From positions 124,001 to 188,000 of the forward strand of contig NZ_JADPQF010000002.1 in assembly GCF_015687155.1 (NCBI RefSeq): a stretch of 64,000 nucleotides of DNA, read 5' to 3'. Shown here one piece after another: positions 8,932-18,717 of the stretch (positions within the stretch are counted from its first letter, which is position 1; each line of letters begins with the position of its first letter). Position numbers and translations under genes: made by a program. The notes under the pieces are model-generated. The model did not search any database and was not told where the DNA came from. It was given only the letters and a program-made list of their open reading frames with translations. The stretch comes from Aliikangiella sp. G2MR2-5. GTDB lineage: Bacteria; Pseudomonadota; Gammaproteobacteria; Enterobacterales; Kangiellaceae.

Positions 8932-11278
8932 TCTGACTTGTCGTTTTGAGTTTAGCAAGGTCCCGATAGCGCTCTAATAGCCTCAAGTATTTTTGATACT
9001 CGATATACTGTGGAGTTGCTGACTGCCAGACTTTTTCAATTTTATTGATAGCATTTTCTGCTTCCACCATGTCGTTGGCATCCAGAGCGATCAAAAGCTT
9101 CTTATTCCATGCAAGTGGCATACTTGGATAGTGAATGATTACTTCATCCAGTAACTTCTCAGCCTCTTCCTTATTTCCACTTTGATAAATCGCTTCGGCC
9201 AAAACAATCTTTTGCTGTAATATAGCATCTTCGTTTAAGCTATTGATAATAGACCCAGTCATTTTTTCTAGAGCTTTGCGATGATGAGTAATTGCTAGCT
9301 CTGCGTCTCCACTTGCCTGTGCAGCGAAACCTAGCGCCGAATCTAATGTAGCTTCCATTATAGGGTTTGGATACTTTTTAAAATACGCTTTTAACTTTAC
9401 TATTGTCTCCTTCGCTGCATCAAAATCTTTCTTTACGGACAATATCGAAACTATTCCCGCGTCCATGAGTCCATCCAATGGAGGCTGAAGCTTGGACCTG
9501 ATTTCTTCAATTTGTGCAAAGGCTTTTTCAAACTCGCCAATAGCGGCCCAAAACATACCGCGCTGGAAATCTATTGCAAAAAGTTTGAGAGCGGGTGTTA
9601 AATGAGACGAGCTTTCAGCCATTTCATAAGTCATATCTATTAACGCATCAAATTTTCCGCTCAATGAGTAATACTGCAGATAAGTTCCTAACAAAGTAAA
9701 CTTTTGATTGTCACTTTTAGCATCAGCTAATAGCCCGTCCAGCCTCTCTTTCGCTTCTACAAGTTGGCCTAATTTTAAATTTATACGAACCAGTTGGAGC
9801 TGAGCAGTCAGGTTGCCAGGCTCAAGCAAGATTATTTTTTCAAGAAGTTTTACCGATTTATCAAAATCGGCCATTCTGTTATAAACATCGGCCAGCTTGA
9901 GCATCACATCGACACTTTGAGGCATATTGTCAAGCAAACTTTCCAGAGTGTTAGCAGCCTGAACAAGCTGCTGTCTAAGAACATATAAATCAGAAAGACT
10001 GGTGAGAACAGAAAAATCATCTGGCATAAGCTCTCTTAGTCGCGTTAGACTTTTGAGAGTTTTTTCATGATCCATTCCTACTATCAATAGTATTTTTGAT
10101 TGAGCTTTTAGGGCATCTATATCATCAGGATAGAGCTCTAACCACATATCATAAACTTTGACTTCAGACTCATAGTCTCCCTTAACACCATAAATTTTAG
10201 CTTTATATTGAAACTGTTCCTGAGGCGTCATTTTATACTGGTGCACCAGCGCCTGTTTGATCGACTTTTCTGCTTCCTGAGTATTACCTGATACTCTTTG
10301 TACAAAAGCCAGACGACCAAGCGCATCAACAAAACTAAAATCAAGTGCAATTGCTTTTTCCAACAAAACCTTGGCTTCCTGATAATCGTTTTCAAGGACC
10401 TGTTTCAGATAACTCTTAATAAATTGTTCTATTGCTTCATGTGATTCGCTTAAGTATTCCGAGATTTTTAAATTTCCGCTGCTTCTAGGGATATTCAAAA
10501 CACTTCGTATAGAGGTACTTAACTCTTCCAACAGTTCAAAGTAATCATTTCCACTAGCAGATAGAGATGCAATGGAATGACCTTCAGCTATATCAAATAC
10601 TTCGACACTCAGTACATATTGCTCATTCTCTTTATCAAAAGAACCATCAATGAAATACTGCTTGTATCTGTCCCTGGCAAGCTTGGTTTTTAGAGAGCGA
10701 GGAAGATTAACGATATCAGGGAAACCCGAGTTTTTAGCTTTAGTGAGAATTGATGAGTAATTGAAAGGAGTGTCAGAGTGAATAAAGAGATTGCGATCTA
10801 GCTCTTTATTCAGTATCCAGGCGAAACCATATTGCATCCAATCCAGCGATGCATCATTTGTATTATTCTTCCAGAAGTAACTTAGTATTGTTCGCTGATA
10901 TTCCTTTTTAGCCACTTCAAAAGATTGCACCTTACCCTGTTCGTCAGTGACAGTTTTCATTTCGGTTGCCACCACTGGATTAACTAGATAGAACATTGCT
11001 ACGCAGGAGACTATAATATTCAAAGGTACCGCATAAAAGGTTACCTTGTGCCAAGGGTCTCTTCCTGGCTTCCCATATTGATATGACAAATAGAAAACAG
11101 AAGGAATGAAAAATACCATTCCAATAAAAATATAAGAAGTTACAGATTCAGGAATACCGAATCGCTCAACCATCCAGTCGCCGATCTCAATTAACATCCA
11201 GGTGACTGCAATATAGGCACCTAGTATTTGCGGTACTCTTCTTTTTAACAATTTATGTATAAAGGTCGAATTTTCCAT
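8921..11278 (-). CDS. TPR-repeat inner-membrane protein
   Basis: A 785-residue protein. The N-terminus contains LLKRRVPQILGAYIAVTW, the hallmark of a family of membrane-anchored TPR proteins, and three hydrophobic segments in the first 110 residues. A mixed domain follows (to about residue 255), then a long array of TPR-like helical pairs from about 280 to the end. It probably works as a scaffold with the TPRs on one side of the inner membrane. The frame is open to a TTG at 11299, but ATG at 11278 is more likely. No enzymatic domain is visible; its partner is unknown apart from the coupled ATL gene. Confidence 0.7.
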   Translation of the reverse strand: MENSTFIHKLLKRRVPQILGAYIAVTWMLIEIGDWMVERFGIPESVTSYIFIGMVFFIPSVFYLSYQYGKPGRDPWHKVTFYAVPLNIIVSCVAMFYLVNPVVATEMKTVTDEQGKVQSFEVAKKEYQRTILSYFWKNNTNDASLDWMQYGFAWILNKELDRNLFIHSDTPFNYSSILTKAKNSGFPDIVNLPRSLKTKLARDRYKQYFIDGSFDKENEQYVLSVEVFDIAEGHSIASLSASGNDYFELLEELSTSIRSVLNIPRSSGNLKISEYLSESHEAIEQFIKSYLKQVLENDYQEAKVLLEKAIALDFSFVDALGRLAFVQRVSGNTQEAEKSIKQALVHQYKMTPQEQFQYKAKIYGVKGDYESEVKVYDMWLELYPDDIDALKAQSKILLIVGMDHEKTLKSLTRLRELMPDDFSVLTSLSDLYVLRQQLVQAANTLESLLDNMPQSVDVMLKLADVYNRMADFDKSVKLLEKIILLEPGNLTAQLQLVRINLKLGQLVEAKERLDGLLADAKSDNQKFTLLGTYLQYYSLSGKFDALIDMTYEMAESSSHLTPALKLFAIDFQRGMFWAAIGEFEKAFAQIEEIRSKLQPPLDGLMDAGIVSILSVKKDFDAAKETIVKLKAYFKKYPNPIMEATLDSALGFAAQASGDAELAITHHRKALEKMTGSIINSLNEDAILQQKIVLAEAIYQSGNKEEAEKLLDEVIIHYPSMPLAWNKKLLIALDANDMVEAENAINKIEKVWQSATPQYIEYQKYLRLLERYRDLAKLKTTSQNAG

Positions 11279-11417
11279 TTTCTTTGTTATTGGCTTCAAG
11301 TGTTCAATTCTGGTAGGTAAAACTTAATTTTTTAAACATTATACTCATATTCTCCCTGGCTAACATCGTTCAATTAGGTAAAATATTCCCTAAAATCAGG
11401 ATAAGCTGGATCAGAAG

Positions 11418-12206
11418 ATGAAGTGGGTAGACATAGGCATCAACCTTACCAACAAACGATTTGATAGTGATCGTGACCAAGTTATAGCCTCTGCGTTAGC
11501 TGCCGGTGTGGACAAGCTAATCATTACCGGAACGAATTTAGCCGAAAGCAAAAAGGCTCTTCAAATAGCCAGTAGTGATATCGATGGACTTTATTGCACG
11601 GCGGGATGCCATCCGCATGACGCCGGTTCATTTAGTAATGAGGCTTTAAACGAAATATCTGCTATTGCAGAAGAGCCAGAAGTTGTCGCAATCGGCGAGT
11701 GTGGCCTGGATTTTAATCGAGACTTTTCACCAAGGCATCAGCAAATTAATGCTTTTGAGCGACAGCTGGAGCTGGCAGTGAAACTTCAAAAACCGGTTTT
11801 TCTGCATGAACGGGACGCTTTTGATACCCAGTATCAAATCCTAAAAGATTACATACCCAAACTCAAAGGCGGAGTCGCACATTGTTTCACAGGTACAATC
11901 GAGGCCATGGAAGCCTACCTGGAATTGGGGCTCTCGATAGGGATAACCGGATGGATTTGCGACGAACGACGCGGTCAGGCTTTATATGACATGGTTCACT
12001 TAATTCCGGATAATCGTTTGATGATAGAGACGGATGGTCCCTATTTGACTCCGCGAGACTTGCGTCCGAAACCCAAGGACGGCCGTAATGAACCTAAGTA
12101 TCTACCGCATATTGGAGAAGCGGTTGCCAGAGCAAGAGAACAAAGCTTGCATCAGGTGGCAGAAAACAGCTATAACAATAGTTGCAAATTATTCAATCTG
12201 GAATGA
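11418..12206 (+). CDS. tatD: TatD-family metal-dependent nuclease
   Basis: A 262-residue TIM-barrel hydrolase. Metal-site motifs are present: CHPHDA (about 63), GECGLDFNRDF (about 96) and ETDGPYL (about 210). TatD enzymes degrade single-stranded DNA and RNA 3'-5' and act in DNA repair after oxidative damage. Length matches the family. It is the first gene of a rightward run; its stop overlaps the start of the next gene as ATGA. Confidence 0.93.
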   Translation: MKWVDIGINLTNKRFDSDRDQVIASALAAGVDKLIITGTNLAESKKALQIASSDIDGLYCTAGCHPHDAGSFSNEALNEISAIAEEPEVVAIGECGLDFNRDFSPRHQQINAFERQLELAVKLQKPVFLHERDAFDTQYQILKDYIPKLKGGVAHCFTGTIEAMEAYLELGLSIGITGWICDERRGQALYDMVHLIPDNRLMIETDGPYLTPRDLRPKPKDGRNEPKYLPHIGEAVARAREQSLHQVAENSYNNSCKLFNLE

Positions 12207-12964
12207 CCAATATCGACTCAATTAATCAAACAGTCAAGAAGGAAGAATGCGACCATCGTAGCTCTCAGTTGCTGCTCTTACATGGTCTTGGCCGTACACC
12301 TCGCAGTATGTTAAAGATGGCTTCTCATTTTAGTTCCCGGGGGTTCTCTATCTTGAACCTGGGGTATAACGCCATCACCAACGAATATCAAACGATCCTG
12401 GATACGCTTGACTCCAAGGTTTCACAATGGCTCGACCCGCAAAAGCCACTGCACTTTATCGGCCACTCATTCGGCGGCATCTTAATTCGGGGCTTACTTG
12501 CTCGTCACCCCGAGTGGCAGCAAGGTGGAACCAAAGGTCGATGCGTCATGCTCGGCTCTCCAAACAAGGGTACGCAAACGGCATCATTCATGCTTTCCCA
12601 CTGGTGGCTAAAACACTTTGTTCCCAAAGTTACCAAAGATCTTACTCCTGACAGCCTTTTAATTGAGTCGCTTCCTGAGCCAGAAATTGAAACAGGCATT
12701 ATTGCTGGAGATGTAAAGTTTAGTCTGGTGATCCCGGTGAGCTGGTATTATAAACGTGCAACCGGTGATGCTCCTGGCGATGGAGTAGTTGAGCTATCCA
12801 ATACTCAATGTAGCAAAATGACCGACTTTATTATTATGCCATTGCACCACTCCTTTATGACGTGGGATAGTGCTCTAATCACAGAAGCACATCATTTTAT
12901 TGTACATGGACGTTTCAGTGATGCTTATCAAAGAGCAGTTGAAGCCGAAAAGTATGCCGAGTGA
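12203..12964 (+). CDS. Alpha/beta-hydrolase (lipase/PGAP1-like)
   Basis: A 253-residue alpha/beta-hydrolase. LLLHGLGRTPRSM forms the oxyanion loop, the nucleophile is Ser89 in GHSFGG, and the likely catalytic His lies in LPLHHSFMTWD near the C-terminus. No signal peptide is seen, so it is probably cytoplasmic. It resembles short lipase-like proteins of unknown substrate. The frame is open to a TTG at 12182, but ATG at 12203 overlaps the tatD stop by 4 bp (ATGA) and is preferred, implying coupling with tatD. Confidence 0.82.
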   Translation: MTNIDSINQTVKKEECDHRSSQLLLLHGLGRTPRSMLKMASHFSSRGFSILNLGYNAITNEYQTILDTLDSKVSQWLDPQKPLHFIGHSFGGILIRGLLARHPEWQQGGTKGRCVMLGSPNKGTQTASFMLSHWWLKHFVPKVTKDLTPDSLLIESLPEPEIETGIIAGDVKFSLVIPVSWYYKRATGDAPGDGVVELSNTQCSKMTDFIIMPLHHSFMTWDSALITEAHHFIVHGRFSDAYQRAVEAEKYAE

Positions 12965-13001
12965 CCAACACACAAATTGAGCAAATACGAGTAAATTCGA
13001 A

Positions 13002-13454
13002 ATGGAGCATCATTCAATAGAATCCAAATCAATCAGCGGCGGCTGCTATTGTGGTCGAGTCCAATACCGAGTTCAATTGCCAGTTAAGTGGTGTGCTCAC
13101 TGTCACTGTACCCAATGTCGGCACACCCAGGGAGCCCCCGTAGTAACCTGGTTCGGCGTAGACAAGAATGGTTTTGAGTACGTTAGCGGAGAGCAAGACA
13201 TCGCCTGGTTTGACTCATCGGAAAAAGCCAAGAGAGGACACTGTATTCACTGCGGCACCCCGCTCTTCTTTTTGGGTGAAAAGTGGGCTGATGAAGTTCA
13301 TATTACTCGAGAGTCAACACAGGATGATATTTTACAAAAACCACAGGTTCACGTTTTCTACGACCGACACGTCCACTATTTATCGTTTGAAGATGAGCTT
13401 GATAAATATGGTGGTCCTGATGGCTTTTCTCCGCTCGCAGACACGAATAAATAA
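13002..13454 (+). CDS. GFA / Mss4-like zinc protein
   Basis: A 150-residue member of the glutathione-dependent formaldehyde-activating (GFA/CENP-V) fold. It has the typical zinc cysteines: GGCYCGRV, CAHCHCTQCR, and CIHCGTPL near residue 83. The family binds two zinc ions; some members act on S-hydroxymethylglutathione, but most have no proven activity. It lies 37 bp after the hydrolase gene and 12 bp before the LplT-PlsC gene, so it is probably part of the same transcript. Confidence 0.85.
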   Translation: MEHHSIESKSISGGCYCGRVQYRVQLPVKWCAHCHCTQCRHTQGAPVVTWFGVDKNGFEYVSGEQDIAWFDSSEKAKRGHCIHCGTPLFFLGEKWADEVHITRESTQDDILQKPQVHVFYDRHVHYLSFEDELDKYGGPDGFSPLADTNK

Positions 13455-13466
13455 GGATAATAAAAA

Positions 13467-15341
13467 ATGTCGCATAGCCAATTTTCTCTACTAAAAGAAA
13501 AGCGCTTTCTGCCCTTTTTTGTTACTCAGGCACTCGGAGCTTTGAATGACAATGTGTTCAAGACAGGGTTAATGATAATGATGTCACACAAACTGGCAGA
13601 AAGCTTGCCATTTGACTCAGACATCGCGGTTAACCTTGCAGCAATACTGTTTATCCTGCCTTTTTTTCTTTTCTCGTCCACAGCAGGACAACTAGCCGAA
13701 AAATACGAGAAATCTCGCTCAATAAGAAGAGTCAAGTTAGCAGAAATATTTATAATGTCGCTTGCTGTTGTGGGGCTCTATTTCAACAACGCAATCTGGT
13801 TACTTGGCGTTCTTTTTCTTATGGGTTTCCAATCAGCGATTTTCGGCCCGTTAAAATATGGTTTACTACCACAACACCTGCATACCGAGGAGCTAGTAGG
13901 AGGAAATGCGCTGGTAGAGTCGAGCACCTTTGTCGCTATTTTGATCGGAAATATTTTTGGAACCTATGTTTTATGGGCTTCAGGTGACTGGAAGATTTTC
14001 CTTTCGATAGCACTCCTATCTTTAGCTATTATTGGCTATATAGCAAGTCGCCAAGTTCCAAACACGCCTGCGGTTGTCCCTGAACTAAAAATCAATTGGA
14101 ATATTTTTACCGAAATTGCCAGAAACTTCAGGTTTATGGCGAAAGACCAAGCAGTTTTCCTTTCGATATTGGGTATTTCCTGGTTCTGGTTTTACGGCGC
14201 TGTATTCCTTACCCAAATCCCCAATTACGCTAAATCCACGCTTGGAGGAGATGAATCAGTCGTCGGCCTATTACTTTCATCACTCACACTTGGAATCGTA
14301 ATTGGCGCAATGCTTTGCGAAAAGCTCTCAGCAGGTCGTGTAGAAGTCGGGTTAGTACCAATCGGCGCATTTGGCTTAAGTTTTTTTGGTTACGATATCT
14401 ATCTTGCCAACCCCAATACCGGACTTGATGTCATCTACAATTTCAAAACCGTATTTGAACAACCAGGAACCATCCGGGTACTGTCTGATGCCATTCTCAT
14501 TGGAATCTTTGGTGGGCTATTTACCGTACCTTTGTACGCATTAATCCAAAAAATTGGCGATCCTAAACATATATCTCGCTTAATCGCGGGCCTCAACATA
14601 ATGAACGCTTTTTTTATGGTACTCTCGGGCATATTTTCGATAGCAGTTTTGAAAAGTGGTTTTTCGATACCACAATTATTCTTAATCACTGCGGGAGTCA
14701 ACTTGCTAATCGCGCTGTACATATTCACCAAAGCCCCTGAATTTATTTTTCGCTTTATCACCTGGCTGCTGATCAATACTATTTACCGAATAAGAAATAC
14801 TAACCTCGATCTCATCCCAAAACACGGAGCAGGCGTTTTAGTGTGCAACCACGTCAGTTTTGTTGACGCATTAATTATCGCCGGATACTGTAAAAGAAAT
14901 GTTCGCTTTGTCATGTACCATAAAATATTTAAAGCTCCAGTTATCGGCTGGTTTTTTAAAATGGCACGCGCCATTCCCATCGCGCCTGCCCACGAAGACA
15001 AAGCTTTGATGGAAACCGCTTTTAATAAAATAGCTGAAGAACTGAAAAGAGGGAAAATGGTTTGTATTTTTCCCGAAGGCAAATTGACTCCTGACGGAGA
15101 AATAGGCGAGTTTAAAAAAGGCATTGAAAAAATCATAGAACGAACGCCAGTTCCCGTATATCCGCTTGCACTAAAAGGGCTCTGGGGCTCCTGGTTCAGT
15201 AGAAAAAATGGAACCGCAATGAAAGGCTGGCCAAGAAAATTCATGGCCAAAATCAAATTGATTGCTGGAGAACCGGTTCCGGCTGAACAGGTGAATGCCG
15301 CTCTGCTCCAGAAGAAAGTTAAATTGTTGTTCGACTCTTAA
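13467..15341 (+). CDS. LplT-like transporter fused to PlsC-type acyltransferase
   Basis: A 624-residue two-domain protein. Residues 1-420 are an MFS transporter with 11-12 membrane helices beginning FLPFFVTQALGALNDNVFK, typical of the lysophospholipid flippase LplT. Residues 440-624 are a glycerolipid acyltransferase with H462-xxxx-D467 (NHVSFVD) and F535-PEG. The pair would import lysophospholipids and reacylate them at the inner membrane. The common larger version also carries a C-terminal acyl-ACP synthetase (Aas); here the protein ends after the acyltransferase, so an acyl donor must come from elsewhere. Confidence 0.88.
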   Translation: MSHSQFSLLKEKRFLPFFVTQALGALNDNVFKTGLMIMMSHKLAESLPFDSDIAVNLAAILFILPFFLFSSTAGQLAEKYEKSRSIRRVKLAEIFIMSLAVVGLYFNNAIWLLGVLFLMGFQSAIFGPLKYGLLPQHLHTEELVGGNALVESSTFVAILIGNIFGTYVLWASGDWKIFLSIALLSLAIIGYIASRQVPNTPAVVPELKINWNIFTEIARNFRFMAKDQAVFLSILGISWFWFYGAVFLTQIPNYAKSTLGGDESVVGLLLSSLTLGIVIGAMLCEKLSAGRVEVGLVPIGAFGLSFFGYDIYLANPNTGLDVIYNFKTVFEQPGTIRVLSDAILIGIFGGLFTVPLYALIQKIGDPKHISRLIAGLNIMNAFFMVLSGIFSIAVLKSGFSIPQLFLITAGVNLLIALYIFTKAPEFIFRFITWLLINTIYRIRNTNLDLIPKHGAGVLVCNHVSFVDALIIAGYCKRNVRFVMYHKIFKAPVIGWFFKMARAIPIAPAHEDKALMETAFNKIAEELKRGKMVCIFPEGKLTPDGEIGEFKKGIEKIIERTPVPVYPLALKGLWGSWFSRKNGTAMKGWPRKFMAKIKLIAGEPVPAEQVNAALLQKKVKLLFDS

Positions 15342-15364
15342 ATTAGACGTTGACCAAGCCGAGG

Positions 15365-18300
15365 CTATGAACTCAGTTTAAATTGTTGTAGCCGAATGAT
15401 CGCTTCGGCAAAATCATTTTCACTACAAGACAATACGAATCGACAATAACCAGGTAACCCCGTCCAGGTCGAGTTATTGATGGCTAGATTCTTCTCATCA
15501 AATAGTTTACTCGCTATTAAATCCGCAGCTTTGACTGGCTCCATACCACTTTCATTGATAAAGGTTAATGGTTTGGCCACCAAGAATAGACCTCCCTCCG
15601 GTTTTATAACATGCCAACCATTTTCATTTAATACATTAGTTAATGTTGTGGCGCGTTCTTTTAATATAAGTCTTTGCTTATTCAAATGCTCGAGCAACAC
15701 CGGATCACTTTTCAGATGAGCTTCAAGAAGCTTTCGCACCGCGTAGCCCAGAGTGAAGTGAGGTTTATGGACTAGAGATATATCAAGCTTGTTTATAGTA
15801 TCCATTGCTGTCGACCAGGCATAACCAAAACGGATCCCACCCGCAGCATATTCTTTGGATACCCCTCCCAAAAGTATTAATCTTGCCTGTTCTGAGATAA
15901 AGGTATTACTAATACTTTCCGCAAAATCCCAAATTAGAGAGTCGTCAAATTCCAAACCAGCAAATATAGTATCCAGGATGACTGTTGCCTGATTCTGACA
16001 GGCAATTTGCAACAGCTCATTCATTTCCTTCGAAGAGTAAATAGCACCGGTTGGATTAACTACCGGACCATTAATGAACAACCAGGCCCCCTGGTTTTCA
16101 CTAAGAATATTTTGCAAATGATTCTTATCGATTTTAAATTGGTTGGAGGATTCTGTTGGCAACTGAATAACATTAACCTGTAGATACTCTGCCGCTGCAA
16201 CAAAATAGCCGTAGCTACCATTAGGAATAATGATACTCTTGCCTTCCTCTGCACATTGCTCAAGAAGAGCCGAAAAAATAGGTGCAACGCCGTTACCTAA
16301 AACGATTTTAGATGTAAAATGTTTCGGTAAATTAAACCGCCTGTGCAATTGTTCAAAAATTGCCGGTTTCGGCTCGCCTTCATCTCCAACACATTTTCTG
16401 ACAAGGTAGCTTTCAAATAGAGACATATCGAAAAAATCAGGAGCAGCCAGCTCATTCTCTCCAAAATCCAGGCGCACAGACGAACAGTTAAAAGAAAGAT
16501 GGTTACCGGTGATAGCAGGATGGGAAAAGGCTCGCTCTGCATCTTTGCATAACTTGACAGGCATTTCCGGGGCAATTTTCTTTGCTTTTTTCTCCATCGC
16601 ACTTGTCGAGCGTGTTCTCTGGAAAAAGAGTAGCTCTTCAAGCAAGTGAGCGTAATAAAGCTGTTTTAATACCGGCGTTCTGCTATAGGTTAGTTCAGCT
16701 GCATTGGTTAAACTTTCAATAACAAATGCGTTGTTGGCAAGTGTAATGTTGAGTGAGTAGTTTTGATAAACATGATTATTCACCAGAGCAGCCATCAAAA
16801 TGAGATTATTAGAAATAGAGTGGGATGACAGGTAGCGGTAGACACCGTGGATTCTCGGTTGACTGCTAAGATCAATGGACTCAGTCAAGTCTAACAACAA
16901 AAGCACATTATTTTTCTCTGCACAGGCAATGAGCTGCTCAACCAACTGGCTCGACTGCGCTTCATTAAAATCAAGTTGAGTGATTACCAGCTCAGGCTTT
17001 AACTTTTCAATAAGTGCAGTAAGAAATTCAACTTGCTCCGGCGCTTCAATGATTTCCGACTGTGAACGACTTTCCTTCGATACTAGATACCCGAGTGATT
17101 TACAGACCAGCGACTTTGGAGGTCTAAAGTTAGAAAACAGACTAGAAACAAGCTCTCGCCTTCCGGGAGTGATAAACACCTGCTCCTCTCCAACATCAAC
17201 TCTAAGATAGTATCTAAAAAATTCGGCCAATTGCTGGCGAAAATATTTAAGGCCTTCAGTGTCACCATAAGGGTAGTTTGTCACTCTTTCCAGTTGCCCT
17301 GCAAGAAAAGATAAAAAGGAATACCGCTCTTCTGCGTCGGAATAATTGTCATAAGTCAGGTCGATGGCGCTACTGACAGATTTGTCATTGAGAGAGGCGA
17401 GCGCTTTGAAAATATTTTTCACCTTGTTTGGAAAAACCAGTTTTGCTTCATAAACATCAACCGAATGATATATTTTTCCGCCAGCCTTTGCATAAGCTGC
17501 AGCGGTAGTCGCATCAATAGAAACATCCGAGTTATCTGACATGTAAAATTCAAACCGGTGGCCAACCGATTTTTCAATATCGACCAAAGCATCGATTTCA
17601 GTATCCGCAGCCTGCTCAACCTGGGTTTGCCATACTCGCCTGACTTCGAATCCCCGTCGACGCATTAACCTTTCCAGTACAGCTCGCCCGGGTCGACCAC
17701 CTAAGTTGAGAATCAACTTGCCATCTGGTTTTAGCAAAGGAATAGACTGTTCAACCGCACTGGCAATTAATCCCAGTCCAAACTGGTCTTCAACGAATCC
17801 CTGCTTAGCGAAATAGTTACTTAAAGAATACAGGTATTCATCACTGGCGGATTCTTCTACAAGCTTTTCCATTGCTTCAGGCTCAGGGTTGAGCACTTGA
17901 GGAATACAACCAACAATCTTATCGAATTCAACCGTCTTTTCTTTAAAAAAACCGAATAAGTTTGACTCATGGAATTCAATATTATTGACAATGGTTTGAC
18001 CTCGACCAAAATCCCGTGCACTAGCATCTGCATTATATGCATTGAGATAAAAGTTGAGGCGAGCACAAACAATTGCTTTCGGATTGATATCGACCCCGTA
18101 TATTTTTTCAGGTCCATAGCGAAGAGCCAAAGCAAGAGTAATCCAGCCAATACCACATCCTAATTCAACGACCTTCTTAGTACGATATTCATCTGCAGGA
18201 TAACGAATCAAACCTTCGTAGAAAGTGAATGACCAGGCTTCTGGCAAAAACGTACTGGGAAACTGAAAAAGATCGAGTTGAACCCTTTGTTCACCGGCAG

Positions 18301-18517
18301 ACAGAACAGACTGCTGGATCATTCTGAAATGCGTCGAATCCGCGCTTATTTCATCGGGGTTAGCAAAGCTATAACTTCTTAGCTGATGTAAAAATTTTAT
18401 CGCTTCGGTTCGTTGCTCCCTGGAATCAAGAGCTTCAAGTAGCAGTTTGAAAACCTCGTAAGCTTGTGCGCTCGAACCTTTGCAACTTTCAATAAAGTTA
18501 TCAATCTGCCAGTTCAT
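15365..18517 (-). CDS. Plant-type methionine S-methyltransferase with intact aminotransferase domain
   Basis: A 1050-residue protein with the whole architecture of plant methionine S-methyltransferase (MMT), which makes S-methylmethionine from methionine and AdoMet. N-terminal methyltransferase: FTFYEGL (98-103), motif I ELGCGIGW (118-125), GVDINPKAI (141-149), IPQVLNPEPEAM (205-216), then EDQFGLGLI and GGRPGR. The C-terminal part (about 690-1050) is a fold-type I aminotransferase with N821 (NPTG), D849 (LDTIF), S887-K888 (SKEYAAGGIRFG) and R1026 (GYCRF), so PLP chemistry looks possible. It is convergent with the LplT-PlsC gene and apparently monocistronic. Identification rests on remembered plant sequences. 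Confidence 0.88.
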   Translation of the reverse strand: MNWQIDNFIESCKGSSAQAYEVFKLLLEALDSREQRTEAIKFLHQLRSYSFANPDEISADSTHFRMIQQSVLSAGEQRVQLDLFQFPSTFLPEAWSFTFYEGLIRYPADEYRTKKVVELGCGIGWITLALALRYGPEKIYGVDINPKAIVCARLNFYLNAYNADASARDFGRGQTIVNNIEFHESNLFGFFKEKTVEFDKIVGCIPQVLNPEPEAMEKLVEESASDEYLYSLSNYFAKQGFVEDQFGLGLIASAVEQSIPLLKPDGKLILNLGGRPGRAVLERLMRRRGFEVRRVWQTQVEQAADTEIDALVDIEKSVGHRFEFYMSDNSDVSIDATTAAAYAKAGGKIYHSVDVYEAKLVFPNKVKNIFKALASLNDKSVSSAIDLTYDNYSDAEERYSFLSFLAGQLERVTNYPYGDTEGLKYFRQQLAEFFRYYLRVDVGEEQVFITPGRRELVSSLFSNFRPPKSLVCKSLGYLVSKESRSQSEIIEAPEQVEFLTALIEKLKPELVITQLDFNEAQSSQLVEQLIACAEKNNVLLLLDLTESIDLSSQPRIHGVYRYLSSHSISNNLILMAALVNNHVYQNYSLNITLANNAFVIESLTNAAELTYSRTPVLKQLYYAHLLEELLFFQRTRSTSAMEKKAKKIAPEMPVKLCKDAERAFSHPAITGNHLSFNCSSVRLDFGENELAAPDFFDMSLFESYLVRKCVGDEGEPKPAIFEQLHRRFNLPKHFTSKIVLGNGVAPIFSALLEQCAEEGKSIIIPNGSYGYFVAAAEYLQVNVIQLPTESSNQFKIDKNHLQNILSENQGAWLFINGPVVNPTGAIYSSKEMNELLQIACQNQATVILDTIFAGLEFDDSLIWDFAESISNTFISEQARLILLGGVSKEYAAGGIRFGYAWSTAMDTINKLDISLVHKPHFTLGYAVRKLLEAHLKSDPVLLEHLNKQRLILKERATTLTNVLNENGWHVIKPEGGLFLVAKPLTFINESGMEPVKAADLIASKLFDEKNLAINNSTWTGLPGYCRFVLSCSENDFAEAIIRLQQFKLSS

Positions 18518-18717
18518 ATTAAATCCGTTAATGACAAAATAAAAATTAGTATATCAACCTAACTGATAAAATAAAATCACAAAAATCTGTATGATTTATT
18601 ACTTAATATTTTGACTTGTTATCAACTTACCTTATCACGACAATTTTTTTCAGGTTTGCGATTAGATATGGAAAAGACTAGTATTATTTGCAACAAAATA
18701 AAAAAAATGAGATATCC

